Positions 1 through 6,298 of a stretch of DNA of 7,126 nucleotides are shown piece by piece. The notes under the pieces were generated by a model. It saw only the letters and a list, made by a program, of their open reading frames with translations, was not told where the DNA came from and ran no database searches. Location: assembly GCA_028869495.1 (NCBI GenBank), contig JAGWRY010000394.1, positions 1 to 7,126 on the forward strand. Reading direction: 5' to 3'. Every line of letters begins with the position of its first letter. Positions within the stretch are counted from its first letter, which is position 1. A program made the position numbers and the translations under genes. Source of the stretch: Elusimicrobiota bacterium (GTDB taxonomy: Bacteria > Elusimicrobiota > Elusimicrobia > UBA1565 > UBA9628).

Positions 1-163
1 AGGCCGGGATCCAGTCGCGCGGCGGCTCGTACGCGCGGCCGAGGCGGCCGAGGACCGCCGCGCCGCCCGCGTGCGCGAGGTGGTGGATCAGGTTGGCCTT
101 GACCGCGCCGCGCCGCAGGACCGCGCCGCGCGACGGGCCGAGCAGGCTCAGCTGATGCGGCAC
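1..163 (-). CDS. Unidentified protein, N-terminal part only (runs off left edge)
   Basis: A minus-strand frame opens at a GTG (163-161) and stays open for 54 codons to the window edge, so the C-terminal part lies outside. The start is chosen because a perfect AAGGAGG Shine-Dalgarno (180-174) lies 10 nt upstream, and because the GTG overlaps the last 16 nt of the preceding radical SAM gene, the same coupling seen across the operon. The visible protein begins (M)PHQLSLLGPSRGAVLRRGA, is basic, and reads as an amphipathic or helical segment up to a Tyr-Glu-Pro-Pro-Arg-Asp-Trp stretch near residues 46-52. No catalytic motif is visible and I do not recognise the family. Some radical SAM enzymes have a similar basic helical stretch before their cysteine motif, but that is only a guess. 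Position suggests a role in the same peptide pathway. Confidence 0.55.
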   Translation of the reverse strand, partial: MPHQLSLLGPSRGAVLRRGAVKANLIHHLAHAGGAAVLGRLGRAYEPPRDWIPA

Positions 164-1302
164 CGGATCAGGGCCTCCTTCAGGTACGCCTTCATCGCCG
201 GGTCGGTCCGCGACGCGAGGACGACCTCGTCCATGAAGGCCCTCGCCATCTCGGTGCGCCAGCGGTACGGGTCGTTGCCCTCGTTGACGGCCGGGTTGTG
301 GTAATAGTCCGAGGTGCAATTGCGGCAGATTTCGGTCGAGAGATCGAACGAGCATTCCCGGTAGCGAACCGGGATCCCCTCCTCGACCGAGCCGACTTTC
401 GAACGGCGGCGGCCTTCCCAGTCCACGAACGCGAAGGGGTAGAACGAAAAGTCGCCGTTCGGGTATGTCTCCATCGACGAGTGGAACGGGCACCAGTCCT
501 CGCGCACGATCCCGTCCTTGAGCATCAGCGGGACCAGCGAGCAGACGACGAAGCGAAAGCGCCCGGCGCGAGCCTCGTCGCGGACCCAGTCGAGGACTTT
601 CTTCATCATCGGGCGGAAGAGATGCTTCTTGTCCTTCCAGCCGAAGCCGTGGATCACCTCGATCTCGACGTTCTCGAAGCCGAGGCCGACCAGCGTCCGG
701 AAGTTGTCGAGCATGCGCTCGACGTTGTCCGGGTGCACGCACTGGATCGCCATCGTGCGGCGCCGGCCGATCGTCTCGAAGATCGCCGGCAGGTTCGGCA
801 GCATCCGCGCCCAGGAGCCCTTGCCGGCCTTGTCGGCGCGGTGCGCGTCGTGCGTCGCCGCGTCGCCGTCCATGCTGACCGACAGGAAGAAGCGCCGGTC
901 GGCCAGGAACTCCAGCCACTCGCGCTTGATCGGCAGCGCCGCGCTCGTGCAGAACGAGAGGTCCAGGTCCTTGCCCGCCTTGAGCGCCTCGGCGCGCGCG
1001 AAGTCGGCGATCTCGCGCGCGACCGGGAAGTTCAGGAACGGCTCGCCGCCGTAGAGGAGCAGCTTCTTGACTTCGCCGGGCGAGGAGAGCAGGAAGCGCA
1101 CCAGGCCTTCCGCGTGCGCGCGGGAGATCACCTCGCCCGAGTCCTTGTCGATGAAGCAGTACTCGCACCTCAGCGGGCAGGCGGTGTTGATCGCGACCTT
1201 GAAGCGGCGGATCTCCTTGTTCGCCGCCAGCCCGCGCGCGCGCAGGCGCGCCAGCTCGGTCGGGCCGTAGGCGGCGTCGCGGCTAGGCGCGCGCGCGGCC
1301 AT
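148..1302 (-). CDS. Radical SAM enzyme with reduced SPASM-type C-terminus, probable peptide maturase
   Basis: A 384-residue radical SAM protein. The cluster motif CPLRCEYC (C42, C46, C49; CX3CX2C) would bind the 4Fe-4S cluster that cleaves S-adenosylmethionine, and YGGEP (84-88) is the SAM-contacting motif of the family. The C-terminal part has C271, G283, C317 and a C326-X2-C329 pair, laid out like a SPASM auxiliary-cluster domain. The position where a Cys normally follows the conserved Gly is Y288, so ligands are fewer than in a full SPASM and it may hold one auxiliary cluster or be twitch-like. The ATG overlaps the end of the preceding gene by 20 nt and follows a GAGGAG Shine-Dalgarno. Location behind an HxsA-type precursor suggests it modifies that peptide, perhaps at the Cys/Trp tail (inference). 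It is not HxsC by its cysteine motif. A sulfatase-maturase-like role is the alternative. Confidence 0.93.
   Translation of the reverse strand: MAARAPSRDAAYGPTELARLRARGLAANKEIRRFKVAINTACPLRCEYCFIDKDSGEVISRAHAEGLVRFLLSSPGEVKKLLLYGGEPFLNFPVAREIADFARAEALKAGKDLDLSFCTSAALPIKREWLEFLADRRFFLSVSMDGDAATHDAHRADKAGKGSWARMLPNLPAIFETIGRRRTMAIQCVHPDNVERMLDNFRTLVGLGFENVEIEVIHGFGWKDKKHLFRPMMKKVLDWVRDEARAGRFRFVVCSLVPLMLKDGIVREDWCPFHSSMETYPNGDFSFYPFAFVDWEGRRRSKVGSVEEGIPVRYRECSFDLSTEICRNCTSDYYHNPAVNEGNDPYRWRTEMARAFMDEVVLASRTDPAMKAYLKEALIRCRIS
174..180 (-). promoter_or_regulatory. Strong Shine-Dalgarno for the left-edge gene
   Basis: AAGGAGG on the minus strand, 10 nt before a GTG, placed inside the 3' end of the upstream radical SAM coding region. 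It is the main evidence that a further gene starts at 163 rather than the operon ending at 148. Confidence 0.6.
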
Positions 1303-2383
1303 AGAGCTCCTCGTAGGCCGGGTGGCCCTCGCAGCGGGCGATCAGGTCCTTCAGACCGTCCGCGAACGCGTCGGCCACGCGGCGGAAGTTCGTCAGCGCG
1401 GCGCGCGGGTCGCGGCCCGCGTGGCGCGCGTGCTCGACGACGCCGATCGGGCAGAACACGTGGCCCGCGCCCTCGCCGGCCCCCTCGATGAAGGCGGTCG
1501 GGTCGTCGAGGCGCGCCTGCCGGCCGTCCCAGTCCGTGCCCGAGCCCGGCGTCCCGCAGCGCAGGTCCGCGGCCTTCCCGACCGGGAAGGACAGGGCCTT
1601 GTCGCAGGCGTAGTACTTGCCGTCGGGGCCGAGCGTCATGTTGTGGCAGTCGTGCCACCAGGCCGGGTCCGTCGCGTTGCTCTCCAGCGCCTCCAGGACC
1701 GCGTACAGGATCTGGAACTGCGGCGGCCGCACCCCCGCGTCGAGCAGGGCCCGGTACCACTTCGAAAGGCCCGCGAGGACCCGCCGCATCACCGCGATCT
1801 TCTCGTCCGGCCAGTCCTCGTACAGCTCCGGATTAAACGTGATGCGCCCGAAGCCCATCCGGTGGAACGCGTCGACGTTGGAGAGCAGGCGGTCCACCGT
1901 CTTCGCGGTGAAGACCAGGGACACGCCGAGGTTCGCCTTGTTCAGCGGCTTCAGGCGCTCGATCGCGTCGTCGTAGACCGAGCGCTCGGTCGTCTTGTAG
2001 TAGACGCGGTGGAGGTCGTTGTCCTCCTTGCGCCCGTCGAGGCTGATCGTGCAGTGGACGCCGAGCTCGTCCAGCGCGGCCGCCTTCTCCGGCGTCAGCA
2101 GGACCCCGTTCGTGAAGGTCTGCAGGACGCCCCGCGGACCCGTCTTCTCGCGCGCGTAGCGCGCGGCCTTCACGAACAGCCCCCAGTCGAGCAGGGGCTC
2201 GCCGCCCAGGAACGTCACCTTCCGCCGCTCCGGCGGCACCTTCGCGACGAACTCGTCGACCGCGCGGCGGATCGTCTCGAAGTCCAGGCGGGCCGCCGGG
2301 CCCTGGTTGACCGCGACGTAACAGTAGCTGCAGGCCAAGTTGCAGCTGTTGGACAGATAGACGGCCAGGTGATCCAGGGCCAC
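1283..2383 (-). CDS. Radical SAM/SPASM enzyme immediately downstream of the precursor
   Basis: A 366-residue radical SAM protein that starts almost directly with its core. SNSCNLACSYCYV carries the CX3CX2C motif (C14, C18, C21), and FLGGEP (58-63) is the SAM-binding motif. Then follow the usual barrel landmarks TFTNG (89-93) and TISLDG (112-117). The C-terminal half has C246-X8-G255-X4-C260, a near-canonical start of a SPASM domain, then C276 and C311 in HVFCPIG. The CX2CX5C set of a complete SPASM is not evident. The start is a GTG (2383-2381). The frame is open upstream, but I see no ATG or GTG there before the precursor gene, and the ribosome site is weak (GCGAGA). It is the first enzyme after the precursor and overlaps the next radical SAM gene by 20 nt, so the two are probably co-translated. 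Peptide modification is inferred. The CNxxCxMC motif I associate with HxsC is absent. Confidence 0.92.
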   Translation of the reverse strand: MALDHLAVYLSNSCNLACSYCYVAVNQGPAARLDFETIRRAVDEFVAKVPPERRKVTFLGGEPLLDWGLFVKAARYAREKTGPRGVLQTFTNGVLLTPEKAAALDELGVHCTISLDGRKEDNDLHRVYYKTTERSVYDDAIERLKPLNKANLGVSLVFTAKTVDRLLSNVDAFHRMGFGRITFNPELYEDWPDEKIAVMRRVLAGLSKWYRALLDAGVRPPQFQILYAVLEALESNATDPAWWHDCHNMTLGPDGKYYACDKALSFPVGKAADLRCGTPGSGTDWDGRQARLDDPTAFIEGAGEGAGHVFCPIGVVEHARHAGRDPRAALTNFRRVADAFADGLKDLIARCEGHPAYEELYGRARA

Positions 2384-2398
2384 AAGTTCTCGCTGGGA

Positions 2399-2449
2399 GA
2401 CCGCGGCGTCGTCCGCCGGGGCGGGTCGGGGCGGCGCTCCTACGCGGTC
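2399..2449 (-). other. GC-rich inverted repeat between precursor gene and next radical SAM gene
   Basis: Arms GACCGCG (2399-2405) and CGCGGTC (2443-2449) are perfect complements, with a nested 5-bp stem CCGCC/GGCGG (2413-2417 with 2430-2434). One arm overlaps the precursor's stop codon. There is no T-run after it on the minus strand, so it is not a standard intrinsic terminator. It could stabilise the 3' end of a precursor transcript or partly attenuate readthrough to the enzyme genes. It lies in the only gap longer than 22 nt in the operon (64 nt), but hairpins arise easily by chance at this GC content. Confidence 0.3.
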
Positions 2450-2834
2450 AGCACCTCGGGTTGCACCAGCCGCCGCGGCAGTGCGAGCCGTGGGACCCGT
2501 GCGAGCCGTGCGAGCCGTGCGAGCCGTGGGACCCGTGCGACCCGTGCGAGCCGTGGGACCCGTGCGACCCGTGCGAGCCGTGCGAGCCGTGGCTGACGTG
2601 CGAAGAGCCCCCGCCCGAGTTGTGCAGGTAGTTCGCGTGCGCGGCCGGGGCCGGCGCCGCCTTGAGAAGCGCCGCGCCGATGATGCCCAGCGCCGACGCC
2701 GTCTTGACGACGTTGCCCTTCGTGATCTTGCCCTCCTCCGAGCTCAGGAACACCGACGCGTCCTTCTTGAGCTGAGGGAGGAGCTTGCCCTTCTTCGGCT
2801 TCTTGCCGTCCTTCTTGTCCTTCTTCTTGGCCAT
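2448..2834 (-). CDS. hxsA: His-Xaa-Ser repeat precursor peptide (HxsA-like RiPP substrate)
   Basis: A 128-residue peptide and the likely substrate of the neighbouring radical SAM enzymes. It has four parts. Residues 1-17 are a Lys-rich N-terminus. Residues 18-45 contain FLSSEEGKITKG, which resembles (from memory) the leader signature of Hxs-type and related radical-SAM-modified peptides. Residues 46-67 are a small-residue hydrophobic stretch ending in Ala-His-Ala, like a signal peptide with a possible cleavage site before N68. From residue 79 comes one HVS, twelve exact HGS units (82-117) and a final H118, then a tail CRGGWCNPRC with C119, C124 and C128. The ATG follows GGAGGG by 7 nt, one of the best ribosome sites here. 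Same strand, 14 nt after the second hxsB. The His-Xaa-Ser period of three would suit three-residue side-chain crosslinks, but the actual chemistry is inference. Confidence 0.88.
   Translation of the reverse strand: MAKKKDKKDGKKPKKGKLLPQLKKDASVFLSSEEGKITKGNVVKTASALGIIGAALLKAAPAPAAHANYLHNSGGGSSHVSHGSHGSHGSHGSHGSHGSHGSHGSHGSHGSHGSHGSHCRGGWCNPRC
2481..2600 (-). repeat. 9-bp tandem array encoding His-Gly-Ser
   Basis: Fourteen CAC (His) codons occur exactly every 9 nt, at 2598-2600 down to 2481-2483. Thirteen are followed by a two-residue spacer: one Val-Ser and twelve Gly-Ser. Gly-Ser is written three ways (GGC TCG, GGG TCG, GGG TCC). The DNA contains an exact 27-bp duplication, 2529-2555 and 2556-2582, and the match at offset 27 extends another 9 bp (2520-2528 with 2547-2555). 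That points to growth by slippage or unequal exchange in blocks of three units. Confidence 0.95.
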
Positions 2835-2841
2835 GAGGATT

Positions 2842-2847
2842 CCCTCC
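2842..2847 (-). promoter_or_regulatory. Shine-Dalgarno of the precursor peptide gene
   Basis: GGAGGG, 7 nt before the ATG at 2834, in the 14-nt gap after the stop codon of the second hxsB-like gene. Most junctions in this operon overlap, so a separate strong site fits high, independent translation of the peptide. Confidence 0.65.
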
Positions 2848-2848
2848 G

Positions 2849-4306
2849 CTAGCGGTCTTTGAACTCGAGCCAGGACTCGAGCACGGCGCGCGCCTGCGGG
2901 TCCTGCAGGCGCTCGAACAGCACGTCGAAGATTCCCATGATCCGCCCGCACCACGCGTTGTCCGGCATGCGCCCCCACGGGGCGCCCTGCGTCTCGTAGT
3001 TGAACGTCGGCGAGATCGTGCAGAACGGGGCGTACGCGCACTGCGCGCACATCGGCTGGCACTCGGGCATCGAGGCGTAGAGAGACGCGCGCGCCGTCGG
3101 ATGGTCGAGGAGCTCGGCCAGGCTCGACTCGCCGGCGCGGCCGATGCGGAAGAACGGGTCGCCGTCGGCGGCGAGCAGGCGCCCGTCCTCGGACGCGTAG
3201 ACCGAGCCGTCCCAGTCGTAGGCGAGGCGCGCGACGACGTCCGCGTTCGGGAAGCGCCAATGCCCTCCCTCGAGGATGCGGATCAGCAGGATCAGCGCCG
3301 TCTTCTCGTAGGCCTTGACCCCGTCCTTGTTCAGCGAGATCAGGTGGTCGAGCGCCTGCGCGTAGAAGCGGACGTACTCGTCGGGCGTGTAGCCGACCTT
3401 GTCCCAGGCGCGGCGCGCGAAGCCGACCGGGTCGAGCGGACCGAGCTGAACCCGTTCGAGGCCCAGTCCGACCAGCTCGTCGACGATCTCGCGGGCGCGC
3501 CCCAGCGAGTGGCGCGAGACCGTGCAGATCGCGTTCGGGACGTCGACCTTCGCGCCGGCCGCGCGCTTGGCCAGGATCATCCGGATCCCGGCGACCGCGT
3601 CGGCGTGGCGTCCGCCGGCCAAGGAGACGCGGTTGCGCTCGTGCAGGTCCGCCGGCCCGTCGAGGGACGTGCAGAAGCTGACGCCGCGCTCGATCAGCCA
3701 GTCCGCCTTCGCCTCGTCGAGCAGGCTGAAGTTCGAGATCAGGCCGAAGTGCAGGACCTTGCCGGCCGCGCGGTTCTTCAGGCGCGCGTAGTCGACGGCG
3801 AACTTGACCACCGGCCAGTTCATCAGCGGCTCGCCGCCCTGGAACTCGATCGTCATCTGCGGGTTCGGGCTCTCGAAGGCGAGGTCGACCGCGGCGCGCG
3901 CGGTCTCCGGCGTCATGTCCGTGGACGCGTCGTCGGGCGCGACGACGCTCGCGTGGCAGTAGACGCACTTGTAGTTGCAGCGGCGCGTGACGACGAGCGT
4001 GTGCACGCTGGGCCCGGGCCAGCGCAGCAGGCGCCGGGCGGCGAAGCGCTCGCCGAGGCGCGCGAAGTCCAGGCGGTCGCGCAGGAGGCCGCGCTCGGCC
4101 AGGACGGCGCCCAGCGGCTCCTCGTCGCGGACGTCGCCGGCCGCGTAGCGCCGGTAGTCGGCCTCGGACAGCGTCGTCCACTCGCCCCCGTCGCCGACGA
4201 CGAGCAGGCCCTCGCCGAGGCGCCGCACCGCGTGGCCGGCGACGCGGCGGGGCTCCCGCTCGAGGACCGCGGACGGCGAGGTCAGGCGCGAGCCGCTAGC
4301 GGCCAT
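2849..4306 (-). CDS. hxsB: HxsB-like radical SAM/SPASM maturase, second copy
   Basis: A 485-residue protein of the HxsB type. An N-terminal domain of about 100 residues precedes the radical SAM core, which has RRCNYKCVYCHAS (C110, C114, C117), IEFQGGEP (153-160) and CTSLDGPADLHERNR (212-226). The C-terminal SPASM-like part has C416, C420-X2-C423-X5-C429 and C453, with the GIFDVLFERL end seen in its paralogue. The upstream copy has Cys (C366) in the GCLAYNYDG segment. Here the matching position is R360, so the first auxiliary cluster has lost that ligand. The ATG overlaps the end of the second hxsD by 11 nt. AAGGAGG sits only 3 nt before it, a short spacing, but no better start is near. It is directly upstream of the precursor, which it probably modifies with its HxsD partner. 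It could instead be a regulatory or half-active partner of the first HxsB. Confidence 0.9.
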   Translation of the reverse strand: MAASGSRLTSPSAVLEREPRRVAGHAVRRLGEGLLVVGDGGEWTTLSEADYRRYAAGDVRDEEPLGAVLAERGLLRDRLDFARLGERFAARRLLRWPGPSVHTLVVTRRCNYKCVYCHASVVAPDDASTDMTPETARAAVDLAFESPNPQMTIEFQGGEPLMNWPVVKFAVDYARLKNRAAGKVLHFGLISNFSLLDEAKADWLIERGVSFCTSLDGPADLHERNRVSLAGGRHADAVAGIRMILAKRAAGAKVDVPNAICTVSRHSLGRAREIVDELVGLGLERVQLGPLDPVGFARRAWDKVGYTPDEYVRFYAQALDHLISLNKDGVKAYEKTALILLIRILEGGHWRFPNADVVARLAYDWDGSVYASEDGRLLAADGDPFFRIGRAGESSLAELLDHPTARASLYASMPECQPMCAQCAYAPFCTISPTFNYETQGAPWGRMPDNAWCGRIMGIFDVLFERLQDPQARAVLESWLEFKDR

Positions 4307-4769
4307 CGGCCTCCTTCGGCGCGCGGATCGGCGCGCCCTGCGGCGGCAGGCGCTTGGGCATCGTGCGCCGGATCTCCTCGGCCGCCTCGGCCAGCAGACG
4401 CTCGGTCTCGGCCTTCAGCTCCGGCGTGTCGGCCGGCGGCGCGGGCGGAGTCTCGCCGCCGCGGGCGGCCAGCAGGGTCTGCGTCGCGATCCGGTCGGCG
4501 ATCGCGCGGTTGAAGCGGGCGACGAGGAAGCGGTACTCCTGGTTCAGGAGCTCGTTGAGGAAGTCGCCGCCCAGCGCCTCCAGCGCGCGCGCGTCGAGCG
4601 CGCGCTTGGCGACCAGGGTCAGCGCGCGCGCGGAGCGGCCGCCCTCGTCGTAGACCTCGGCCTTCGCGCCGAAGACGGCGGCGGCGATGCGCACCGCGTC
4701 GTCCGAGTACGCCTTCGGGGACACGGTCACGGTCACGGAGCGCTCCGACGGATCGACGGAAATCTTCAC
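4296..4769 (-). CDS. hxsD: HxsD-like partner protein, second copy
   Basis: A 157-residue soluble protein with no Cys and no signal peptide. The GTG start (4769-4767) forms a GTGA overlap with the stop of the preceding hxsB and follows GGAGGT by 6 nt. The long open frame continuing upstream is only antiparallel noise inside hxsB. Residues 1-55 look like beta strands (MKISVDPSERSVTVTVSPKA begins it). Residues 68-98 contain GDFLNELLNQEYRFLVARFN, matching the LLNDYxLRE-type signature I associate with HxsD. A Pro/Ala linker (104-115) leads to a charged helix (117-137), an extension beyond the roughly 100 residues I expect for HxsD. The biochemical role of HxsD is not known to me. Its fixed place before each hxsB suggests a partner that presents substrate or stabilises the enzyme (inference). 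Confidence 0.83.
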   Translation of the reverse strand: MKISVDPSERSVTVTVSPKAYSDDAVRIAAAVFGAKAEVYDEGGRSARALTLVAKRALDARALEALGGDFLNELLNQEYRFLVARFNRAIADRIATQTLLAARGGETPPAPPADTPELKAETERLLAEAAEEIRRTMPKRLPPQGAPIRAPKEADGR

Positions 4770-6298
4770 GACGCCACCTCCGGGGTCGGCTGGCCGGGCA
4801 CGGCCGACGGGTCGTTCTCCTGCCAGCGGCACTGGTCGCGCTCGAGCCAGCGGTCGAACACCTCGCGCGAGCCCGGGTCGCGCAGGCGCTGCATCAGCAC
4901 GTCGAAGACGCCCATGTGCGCGCGGCACCACGGGCTGTCCGGCAGGCGGCCGGCGACCGTCCCCTGCATCTCGTAGTGGAACACCGGCTCGACGCCGCAC
5001 CACGGCTTGTACGCGCACTGCGCGCACATCGGCTGGGTCTCGAGGTTCGACGCGGCGACGCAGGCGCGCGCCGTCGGGTGGTCGATCACGTCCTGCCAGG
5101 AGTCCGTCACGCGGCCGACCTGGAAGGTCGGGTCGCCCTGGTGGTCGACCATGCGCCCCTCGTCGCTGACGAAGATGCGCCCGTCGTAGTTGTACGCGAG
5201 GCAGCCGAGCACCGCGCCGGCCGGCCAGCGCAGGTCCATGAAGCCGGTGTCCTGGCCCTTGACGATCTTCGTCAGCAGGACCAGCGCGTAGCGCTCCATG
5301 ATCTGCGAGCGCCCGGAGCGGTTGAGCTCCAGGATGTAGTCGAGGGTGTCCGCGTAGAAGCGCACGAACTCCTCGGGCTCGTAGCCGATCTGGTCCCAGA
5401 CGCGCTTCGCGTAGCCGATCGGCGACAGCGCGCGCAGGAAGATCTGGTCCATGCCCAGCTCGCGGTAGACGTCGACGATCTCGCGCCCGCGCGTCAGCGA
5501 CAGGCGCGTCGTCGTCATCAGCGCGCTCGGCAGGTAGAGCTTGCGCGTCGGGTCCTCTTCGGCGCGCTTCATGATGTCCTTCAGCCAGCCGACGACCTTC
5601 TGCTGGGCCTCGCCGCCGCCGAGGAACGGGCGGTTCGCGTTGTGCAGGTCGGCCGGGCCGTCGAGCGACGTGCAGATCGACACGCCGCGGTCGGCGAGGA
5701 ACCGCAGGCGCTCGTCGTTCATCAGCGTGAAGTTGTTGACGAGGGCCACGATCAGGCGCCGCTTCTGCGCGCGCGCCTTCGCCTGCGCGTAGAGCGTGAT
5801 GAACTTGACGATCGGCCAGTTCAGCATCGGCTCGCCGCCCTGGAACTCGATGCAGATCGACGGGTCGGGGGTGTTGAAGATGAAGTCGACGGTGCGCTTG
5901 GCCGTCTCCAGGTCCATGTCGGTGTCGGTGCGCGACGGGTCGACGACGCTCGAGTGGCAGTACAGGCACTTCTGGTTGCAGCGCAGGGTGACGACGATCA
6001 TGTGCAGGCTCGGCCCCGGCGTGCGGCGGTAGGACGTCAGGCGCTGGTGCGCGTCGGCCAGCTCCGGGAAGTCCATGCGCTCGCGCAGGAAGCCGCGCGC
6101 GGCCAGCTCCGCGTAGAGCGGCTCGTCGGGCCCGACCTTCCCGGACAGGACGCGCGCGAAGTCCGGCTTGTCGAGCATCAGCCAGCGGCCCCAGTCGTTG
6201 GTCAGCAGGCCCCAGGAGCCGAAGTCGCGGAAATTGCAGGGGCCGAGGGCGCCCGCGTCGGGACGCGCGCCGGACGGCAGGACGGTCAGTCGGCTCAC
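4766..6298 (-). CDS. hxsB: HxsB-like radical SAM/SPASM maturase, first copy
   Basis: A 510-residue protein. The N-terminal domain (about 1-98) includes NFRDFGSWGLLTNDWG. The radical SAM core has TLRCNQKCLYCHSSVV (C107, C111, C114), IEFQGGEP (150-157) and CTSLDGPADLHNANR (209-223). The SPASM-like end has C366 in GCLAYNYDG, C425-X2-C428-X5-C434 (QPMCAQCAYKPWCG) and C458 in SPWC. The combination of CNxxCxYCHxS, EFQGGEP and CAYxPxCG...HYExQG is what I recognise as HxsB. The GTG start (6298-6296) is part of a GTGA overlap with the preceding hxsD stop, behind GGGGAG. Upstream extension of the frame is spurious, being composed of the hxsD region read in another frame. A 20-30 residue polar tail (QENDPSAVPGQPTPEVAS) is not shared with the second copy. 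The expected role is modification of the HGS-repeat precursor. Confidence 0.92.
   Translation of the reverse strand: MSRLTVLPSGARPDAGALGPCNFRDFGSWGLLTNDWGRWLMLDKPDFARVLSGKVGPDEPLYAELAARGFLRERMDFPELADAHQRLTSYRRTPGPSLHMIVVTLRCNQKCLYCHSSVVDPSRTDTDMDLETAKRTVDFIFNTPDPSICIEFQGGEPMLNWPIVKFITLYAQAKARAQKRRLIVALVNNFTLMNDERLRFLADRGVSICTSLDGPADLHNANRPFLGGGEAQQKVVGWLKDIMKRAEEDPTRKLYLPSALMTTTRLSLTRGREIVDVYRELGMDQIFLRALSPIGYAKRVWDQIGYEPEEFVRFYADTLDYILELNRSGRSQIMERYALVLLTKIVKGQDTGFMDLRWPAGAVLGCLAYNYDGRIFVSDEGRMVDHQGDPTFQVGRVTDSWQDVIDHPTARACVAASNLETQPMCAQCAYKPWCGVEPVFHYEMQGTVAGRLPDSPWCRAHMGVFDVLMQRLRDPGSREVFDRWLERDQCRWQENDPSAVPGQPTPEVAS

Noticed and set aside
298..1491. Long plus-strand open frame of about 400 codons
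   Set aside because: It is antisense to two radical SAM genes. Its composition is an Arg/Ala/Val/Asp mixture typical of the complement of GC-rich codons, with no motif. The minus strand carries clear family motifs over the same bases.
2481..2600. Short direct-repeat array considered as CRISPR or a VNTR without coding meaning
   Set aside because: The 9-bp period has no spacers, keeps frame perfectly and encodes the His-Gly-Ser core of an expected precursor.
1322..2852. Plus-strand frames across the repeat region, including one with a Val-Arg-Ala/Gly-Pro repeat
   Set aside because: The repetitive translation is just the complement of the HGS codons, and there is no ribosome site. The minus-strand reading has a leader, signal-like segment and His-Gly-Ser repeat that fit the neighbours.
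2448..4181. A continuous minus-strand frame joining most of the second hxsB region to the precursor, suggesting a fusion protein
   Set aside because: The upstream part is Arg/Pro/Ala noise in the wrong frame of hxsB. The precursor has its own ATG with a well-placed GGAGGG, and the true hxsB frame ends at 2849.
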